Program-made: the position numbers and the translations under genes
Assembly: GCA_037176885.1 (NCBI GenBank)
Contig: JAWWNJ010000281.1
Span: forward strand, 40,076-104,075
Source: Favolaschia claudopus
Taxonomy: Eukaryota; Basidiomycota; Agaricomycetes; Agaricales; Mycenaceae
DNA: 64,000 bases
Direction of reading: 5' to 3'
Shown: one piece after another, positions 57,436 to 64,000 of the stretch
How positions within the stretch are numbered: position 1 is the first letter of the stretch
Layout of the letters: every line of letters starts with the position of its first letter
Notes under the pieces: generated by a model
Databases searched by the model: none
What the model was told of the DNA's origin: nothing
Seen by the model: the letters and a program-made list of their open reading frames with translations, nothing else

Positions 57436-57956
57436 AGGCTCCAACCATTTCCGTTTGTAAACGTTTATACACGGTTATAATCGTTTTCGTTTCCGTTTTA
57501 TTTGCCAGGGTGCAGAAACAGTTTATAAACAGTTTCCATGTTGGAGCTAATTAGCAGTCTTCCAGCGCATGAAATGAGGTCAGAAAAAGGTGAGCCCGCC
57601 GAGTTTATATCACGACACCCTTAACAATGCCATAGAAATGCTTCCTCTGCGATACCTGAGGTTACGGGTGGTTACGGGGCTCGGTCGTTCGCGTTGTGTA
57701 GTTGTTCCAAATAAGGAAATACCCTCGCTTGGTCCTGAATGTGCTGGTACGTCCCAAATTCTGCCTCACAGAATCATCCATGATGTTCAAAGACACATAC
57801 GGCGGAACATACATTGGAAATGATCGATTAGAGTCGTTAGCGATACGGCTTGAGGGTATTGAATTTCTGAGCCCCGAAAACAGTTTATAAACGGTTTGAA
57901 ACCATTACCGTTTTGTTTGCCGGATTCCACAAACGAAAACGAAATGGTTGGAGCCT
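57436..57956. mobile_element. MITE, 521 bp, TA target duplication
   Basis: AGGCTCCAACCATTTC at the left and inverse at the right, with GTTTTCGTTT and GTTTATAAAC motifs inside both ends, flanked by TA at 57434-57435 and 57957-57958. Non-coding. Confidence 0.75.
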
Positions 57957-58139
57957 TACCAAGCTCAGAAAGGAAGCAGCGGCTTTTCTGGAGACACGCC
58001 GTGAATTCCGACAATGCATACAAGACCATTTCATAGATAACCCTGTGGAGATTCCCCAAGGGAGGACAACCTTGCAGCCCTCCTCCCCGTGTTTATCGAG
58101 ATCACTGAAACTCTTGAACCTTGGATATTAAACTACAAG

Positions 58140-59050
58140 CGCTTCATCACTCCCGAACCCGACCCGGAACCCAGCATGGCTCCTGTAAGCCCACCCAGGC
58201 CCCACCACATTTGCAGAGGCCGTCAAGGCAAAACCTGTGCGCCCACATACCTCCCATCTGAAGCGCCACTCACGTCCCGCTTCTAAACGGAGCCCAACGG
58301 TGTCGCCCAAACCGACGATTCCATCCACTCGGTTGATCATTGACCTGTCCAACGCCCACCCCACGAAGAAACCACACCCCGATTCACTATGCAGGGCCAT
58401 CAACAGCGTTCTAGATGGTCGGCTAGCAGTTAGCGCCACCTCCATGTCCCAGAGTGGCAACCTGGTTCTCCACGGAACTGCGCCAGCTTGCTCAGCCCAG
58501 GCGCTCGCAGCTCACCGCTCGCTGCTATGGAGGACCATTGCTCCACTTCTGGGATGCACCGATGCTGAACCACCCATCTACCCCGCAGACCCATGGCACA
58601 AGGTGGTTTTCCACTGAGTGCCAATCTTGGAGGAAGGGAGGGCTTCCGCACTCCTCGCGACTTTGTGCGCGAGCTGGGCGAAGTGCAACCAACTTCCAGG
58701 TGCACAGTATCGAATTGGTAATGTTCGTTTCTTTCACAAGCGGGATAGTATCCCCCAGTCGCTTCATCGAGGAGGAGGATGCGCGTCGCTTCTTACGTGA
58801 CGGCATCTTTCTTTATGGATCCCATTGTCGGGCCACCCCGTACAAAGCTCGGGCTCCAAGCGGTTACCTCTTCTCTTATTTATCGCCCTTCGGGCACCGC
58901 GTCTTAGTAGATAGTGTACTTGTCCTAGAAAATACATTCATTATAAATCTACTGCCCATTGACTGGGTGACTTCCCGTAAGCCTAGATACTTTTTTCGCG
59001 AATATTTGAGGGGTGCCAACGATATCGGCATCGGTTCTTTGATGGCGTGA
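58140..59050 (+). pseudogene. LINE (Tad-like) ORF1/N-terminal fragment
   Basis: Readable pieces in changing frames: LIIDLSNAHPTKKPHPDSL; SATSMSQSGNLVLHGTAPAC (a GN-hxhh strand typical of the region before the endonuclease); then PADPWHKVVFHVP, and FVSFTSGIVSPSRFIEEEDA followed by RRFLRDGIFLYGSHCRATPY. This order (WHKVVxHxVP, then an SFxD/ARRFL segment, then HCRxTxY) is that of the N-terminal RNA-binding part of Agaricomycete non-LTR retrotransposons. Endonuclease and reverse transcriptase are absent downstream. Confidence 0.55.
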
Positions 59051-59365
59051 TGATAATCCTACTCTATTCCCTCAGCCTTTTTGCCGACTAGATTAGTAGA
59101 ATCCAACTAAGTTTATCAGTAAATTCTCCCATGGGGCGCCATCCTGCTGGCTCGATCAAACCACGTCCCCTACGCGTCTTGCACGCGACTCAACGCGTCT
59201 TGACGCGTATTTCACGACGTTCGTTGATCGAAATCTTTTCCCGAGATGTCTGGCACAGCGGCACCTGCGGGGGAGGATGCCGAGGATGGCTCGGCAAAAT
59301 GCCGGTGACGAAACCAACGGAGGAAAGGCAGAGGCCTTCCAAATCTGTTTATTCAAGTAGCTTAG

Positions 59366-59401
59366 AATCTGAACAGGGGGTCCCGACCCCCTGTTCAGAT
59401 T
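59366..59401. repeat. Perfect 17-bp hairpin
   Basis: AATCTGAACAGGGGGTC at 59366-59382 is followed after two bases by its exact inverse (59385-59401). No gene context is clear on either side. Confidence 0.8.
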
Positions 59402-59404
59402 TAT

Positions 59405-60026
59405 CATCTAGCAAGGTTTGGTAGAGGGTAAAAGTGCGAAAGTCCAGATCCAAGCCCGATGGGGTCCTGATGGAAGCCTCGGCATCTCCGCCGGATAGTC
59501 GAAAATATTGTAGAAAAAGTGTCTGGGCTTACGGGAAGTCACCCACTGATGATCCGCTGTGAATAATCGACTTTGAATAGCAAGACGCCCGCGTCTATGA
59601 AATTGTTAAAACGGGCCGATTTCTCAGACGGATCTAGTCGCGATATACGTTCAGGAGTCCGTCCGACCACCGTGGTACCTGATGAGAAAAACCGGAAGGA
59701 TAGGACTCAGAGCCTGGGCTCGCGATAGGCTCCATTTTGGGAGCAATCGAATTAAGTCGACGTAGGGAATGGGGGTAAGTTAGGAACTCATAGAAATGTA
59801 TTCAGGTATAAGTAACGCTTTTAGTTCTATCGAGTGGGTGCGACCAGTTGTCAAGCATTACAACAAGCTCCCTCTACTACTCCGTGCTTTCTGCTCTCGA
59901 TGCCTGTGCCTATCACCACCGAGACCGTCTTGCTCTCACCACTGCGCAATGTTGCAGGCGTTTTTCGTGAGTGAATCGTTGCGCACAAATTTCCTGTCTC
60001 TGACTCGTGTGCGGTAAGGTACCAAT
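59405..60026. other. No gene recognised
   Basis: Neither strand gives a supportable coding region between the hairpin at 59366 and the coding-like segment that starts near 60027. Confidence 0.3.
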
Positions 60027-60410
60027 TTGAAGGGCATTCTGATTGCCACTGGCATGGATCGTCCAGTAACCGTTCGTATTCCGACATTGACTGGTACGCC
60101 GCACGGCGTGTGGTTCCAGCCTTGGTTCGGGTCACTGCGCGAAGGCGAGGCGATGGACTTGGACGTAGCTATCGTGAGGCCGCCAACCAGCACTTCGACA
60201 ACTGCGGACATGGGGGTCGCCGTCGTCCACGTCAACCAGCGCAACGACGCGGACATCCCGTCAACCTCTGTCTCAAGCGTCGGCTCTCCGACATCGGTAC
60301 CGACTGGTTCGGGAACATCATTCTGCTGGAAATCGATCTGCAGACTCATGCCCTCAAATCCGTCGACGAAAACAAAGCTTCTTTGATTACCCATTGTCTT
60401 GATATGTGAG
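60027..60410 (+). pseudogene. Unrecognised coding-like fragment
   Basis: A frame from about 60110 reads RSYREAANQHFDNCGHGGRR then HPVNLCLKRRLSDIGTDWFG and NIILLEIDLQTHALKSVDEN to a possible donor after 60404. The basic His/Arg/Pro stretch followed by a small strand-rich domain recalls an Agaricomycete family with no known function. I cannot define the start or end. Confidence 0.3.
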
Positions 60411-60949
60411 TTTCTGTATTTGTTGGCCCGGGTCTTTCTTTGCTAACTTGCATAATAAGATTTCTCCTCGACGCGTTGAAATCTCGTGGCTAGTGACCTG
60501 CTACGATATACGGAGTTGGAGGAAGACTGGTCTATACATTGGTCTGTTGCTATGGGTGTATTTTCGAGCAGTCGTTTTATAGTTCTATGGTAACTAGGTC
60601 GTATTTGGATTCGTCTATTTACTATTAGTTGAAAGCAGTCGTATCGTACAAACCCGAGGTGCTTTGACATCGTATAGTACGGCTGAAAGAAAAAAAATGG
60701 CTGGCGTTTCTGGGAACAGTTCAGCGTGCGAATCTACGAATCTTCGAAATCGGTAGTATGGTAAACGCCTTCTGTGCTTTGAATGAAAACGTTTTTGGCT
60801 AGGCATAAATGGGCTGAGTGATAAAAGAAGAAACCAGAGCTTTTTCCGAATCGAACACCCACGACGTCGGCTGCGAGGCCGTGCCCGCACTCGCCCAATG
60901 TTTCGGCGTAAAGTCCCAACCGGTCGTTGACACCCTCTACTCGGCATTA

Positions 60950-61455
60950 CCAAAAGTAACCGAATTTAGAAATGCCTTGCTTGCGACCAGCTAAATACAG
61001 TTAGCAGTTGGTTCAACTGAGGGGAGAGGAGGAGGATGGTCATATGCTATTGCACATAACGCCCGCCGAAGTTATTGGGCTTTCCCTGTGCTGATTTTCT
61101 ATGTTTGTTTATTTATGTGTCAAATCAACAATTTCTTGCTCTGTTTTAGTACCCTCATTGAAGGATGAGAATAGCCCAGCAAGCTCTGAGCTCTCAGATA
61201 CCAAGTCATGAGATATTAAACTTATTTTTTAGGTACTCACCCACCTGAAATCCTGGTGACTGTGTTCAAAAAAGGCAAACACTGCCAAATTGATGGTATT
61301 GTGAAGATTAATTCATTCACCCACTGTGTGATAGCTTACCCCAGGTTTATATCATGAAGGTTGTAGCAAACACACTGTAAATGAACCCTCCATCGATCAA
61401 AGTTCCTTGACCATCGTAATTTGTGGCAAAAAACCCCGAATTCGGTTACTTTTGG
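60950..61455. mobile_element. MITE, 506 bp, TA target duplication
   Basis: CCAAAAGTAACCGAATT at the left and inverse at the right, flanked by TA at 60948-60949 and 61456-61457. Non-coding. Possibly inserted in or next to a minus-strand coding region whose frames approach it on both sides (ERVVIIGPDILAV on the right), but I could not identify that gene. Confidence 0.8.
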
Positions 61456-61833
61456 TAACTGCGAGTATATCTGGCCCGATGATAACAACGCGCTCGAACA
61501 CCATGGTCAACGCAACGCGTCGTCGCTGGCTCGCCGTGGACGGATACAAATTTTTGGGACGGTAATCTTCGCATGGGTGGGTCCAACTCCATGCACGGTC
61601 AGTACCGAAGAGTTCATTGACGAATCGGTCAGCAATAAATGCCCAAATTTGCCCTCCGCGTTCAACGCTTTTTTTGTAAGTGTCTTCATGTGGGCAGAAA
61701 TATTGTGAATGTGAACGTCTACCCGTTTGAAGGCGAGATTGGGAATGTCCATCCAAGAGCCGTCGTTCTCCCCTATAATTGTTTACATATTGCGAAGCGG
61801 TATTTTGACTTTGACCAACCCGAAAGTGTCACG

Positions 61834-63601
61834 CTAACAGGAGCCGAAATATCGGCAACGTCTAAAGGTGGTGGGGTGACAGATCGACGGCGCGCTTCTT
61901 CGACCGGGAACGCTCCACGATATGTGGTCCCCAATGTGTTGACAGTAGAGGATTTCAAGAATGTCGTGAGGTAAGTGCCGCGCCTCTAACAATGGAGTCG
62001 ATGTGCTTGAAGCAGGGTTCAGTGAGAAACTCGCAGTATGGAGTGCAACTAACCTTTCATGAATAACGTCTTCGATCGGGATATCCTGTATTTGAACGTT
62101 GGACGCGTCCTTACGGATGGTCAGCAAAATTCCATGATGAGCAAGCGCGCATCGCCTCCACGCTACTGCTCCCTTCATGCGTGCCCGTTCAAGCATAGCC
62201 TTTCTAGGTTCGCTGTCATGGTCGCCTATGATCACTCCCGTGAGACCTTTGTGTACGCCTAGCCCCACCACCTGAACTCGGACGCCATGAAATTTTGTGC
62301 CGCGGTCAATCATGTCCCTTTGAACTAACTGGTATAGGGTGCCTCGGAACGTGCAGCCGACCCCATCATAGGATCATTGACATCAACATCGACATCAGCC
62401 GCGCGACTCAGAAACTATAGCATATGGAATTAGTGGGTGGTGACTGACCGCGGTCCAAGTAAATACTATTAAACGCTTACAGTGGGGTTTGTATGCCAAA
62501 GAGGATAAGAAGACGGAAGATATCTGTTAGGCTAAAAGGTTGTCAATAGCCATGACGGATGAATGGTGAACAATATCGCACGTCCAAAATTTGCAGCGTT
62601 CCGTTGGCATAAACGCGGGTTATATATCCCGACCCGGTTGGCATATGGACCCCACCTGACACATACCAAATCTCCAGTCTGCCAGACTCTACAAACCTGA
62701 TCGAAAGGAATCCCGGAAATCGAGGCTTGGGAATCAGACAGTGAAAGAGTCCACGATCGCTCGTCGACAGATTCAATGTGCCATAGTTTTCTGTCGAACA
62801 TAACTCGGTCTCGACACCTGAATTCGTATGCAAAATCTAACGCGTGACGCCGAAGGTTAGATAGCTTTGGATATATAGCACGTCCAGATTGATTTGGGTT
62901 GTAAAAGCCGCGATCGGAGGGAATCACTTTGGCATACAATGTGGTCTGCCCTTCAGAGATTGTCTCCATAAATTGAAGTATAAACCCACTCTGACGGACA
63001 AACCGCCCGGCGACTACAACAACTCGATCGCCCGGCGAAAGAGCAGGGCTAGACCCAAGTGATGGGTATGTGAGCAGAGGAGGAAAATGACTCTGCATGA
63101 ACGGAATGAGGTCCTCTACGCTCGTGTGCGCTAATAAGGAAGATACGGCGGAGTATGTTCGTCGCCAGTCAAGTCGATATCATCGTATGTGATGTTCTGA
63201 TACAACTGCAGCGCCCTACCCTGTTCGTCGTTTGTATAATGGTTTCGGGGTCGAGCTTTACCGCGATTGAACCGACTCGTTTCCCGCGAGTAATTCGAAC
63301 CCATGAAATCGAGAAGGATACCTCTAACTCTGATTAGAAGTTGTTGTCGTTGTCTAGATAGTACAGCCGGTCAACTCCCGAACGCGAAGAATACGTCCCG
63401 CGCACCTGGAAGGGATCCGTCGATCACCTCCATTCTAACCGGCTCGGTCGAAGAATCGTTGTCGTATTCGGCGTCATCCTTTGGCGCACAAACCGTAAGG
63501 TCAGCAGTAATGAGATCAGACTTGGAGCTGCTGATTTCGAAATTCTGGACATATTGCGAGTGGTTAATGTCATCGAGCTCTAAATAACTTTCTTCTGCCA
63601 T
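61834..63601 (-). pseudogene. KOW-domain protein resembling the Spt5 type
   Basis: Pieces on the minus strand: an acidic N-terminus from ATG at 63601 (EESYLELDDINHSQYVQNFE); HYTNDEQGRALQLYQNITYD (about 63230); and SVEDLIPFMQSHFPPLLTYP. Then KOW-type beta segments: GDRVVVVAGRFVRQSGFILQ, RVMFDRKLWHIESVDERSW, GDLVCVRWGPYANR with GYITRVYANGTLQILDV, and GVRVQVVGLGVHKGLTGVII, followed by DASNVQIQDIPIEDVIHERL. KOW motifs bind RNA or ribosomal and transcription complexes; this Spt5-like family is multicopy in Agaricomycetes. Frame is lost at CGGGTCGGGATAT (about 62633), where one G fewer would keep GPYANRVGYITRV continuous. Several introns are likely; their limits are only partly clear. Confidence 0.55.
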
Positions 63602-64000
63602 GCGACCTGTATAAGCGCGTGCTTAAAGTAAAATGAGTTGCGTACGTTTCCAATCGCTTCATGCACAGGCTCTTCAACGGCGGTCGTACATTCGTGGAGT
63701 CCGGGATCCAATTCAATCTGACTGAAGGCACCATCGCTGTTTAATGCTGATGTATGGTCGAAGTCGACTGCTAATGCGACAGTGAGTGTCTACTTCGTAA
63801 GCTAAAAGATAAAACATGCGCAGTTCCTCCCTCCCAACGTCGACTGACATCCTGCGGTTAAAGTCGAGGTGGTAAGAAACAAAGTCGTGGAGATCATGTG
63901 ATACATCAATGCGGAAGCACGGCTTGTCATTTTTCGGATAATTTAAATTAGATATCTCTGTCTAATCTAAGTCCCCGAGAGCATGTCCAGTGATGTTACG

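Noticed and set aside
1..64000. CRISPR array, bacterial operon or bacterial promoters
   Set aside because: Introns, transposon types and gene density are eukaryotic; no regularly spaced repeat array is present.

Overview
The window looks like a gene-poor, transposon-rich stretch of an Agaricomycete (mushroom-forming basidiomycete) nuclear genome. Coding regions are broken by many 45-70 nt GT-AG introns with pyrimidine-rich 3' ends. Several protein families recognised here are, as far as I know, typical of that class. All family assignments come from reading translations without a database search.

Layout. 1-5.1 kb: decayed transposon pieces and two TA-flanked miniature elements (MITEs). 6.9-11.1 kb: a tyrosine-recombinase locus with a small protein ending in a SUMO-interaction-like motif, converging on a SAP-domain protein gene that appears split by a palindromic insertion. 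11.7-16.3 kb: an inverted-repeat element flanked by the 8-bp repeat TGATCAAT. It carries a dead Tc1/mariner transposase (interrupted by its own MITE), an intact-looking three-exon gene on the minus strand, and a small gene present twice in a ~555-bp tandem duplication. 16.5-19.8 kb: the best gene in the window, a six-exon, 960-residue, F-box-like Cys-rich protein with no lesion. 20.5-22.0 kb: internally deleted hAT transposase. 23.3-24.3 kb: unrecognised two-exon gene. 25.7-28.7 kb: nine-exon conserved Agaricomycete protein with two frame lesions.

28.9-31.1 kb: three MITEs nested in one another. 31.6-34.8 kb: PIF/Harbinger module, with a Myb/SANT-like accessory gene (split by another MITE) facing a HARBI1-like DDE nuclease. 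35.0-36.2 kb: protein kinase-like gene. 37.0-40.2 kb: CACTA-like non-autonomous element with subterminal repeats. 42.2-42.9 kb: 3' part of an integrase-core-like gene. 43.3-45.7 kb: four MITEs, one nested. 46.1-46.6 kb: Zn2Cys6-like fragment. 47.1-49.3 kb: DUF6589-like gene inside ~245-bp inverted repeats. 49.8-53.7 kb: decayed Ty3-type Gag with a zinc knuckle but no pol. 55.4-56.9 kb: zinc-knuckle fragment, intact PD-(D/E)XK-like nuclease gene, tRNA-like SINE piece and telomere-like TTAGGG repeats. 57.4-64.0 kb: MITEs, a LINE fragment and a KOW-domain gene with a one-base lesion.

How the parts relate. Few genes here look like stable host genes; most are transposases or proteins that travel with transposons. 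The history can be read from nested insertions: removing a MITE plus one TA restores the reading frame (Tc1, Myb) or the repeat arm (29-30 kb) it interrupted. Most coding copies carry one or two small frame lesions, whereas the 2.9-kb F-box-like reading frame has none, which points to decay rather than uniform sequencing error.
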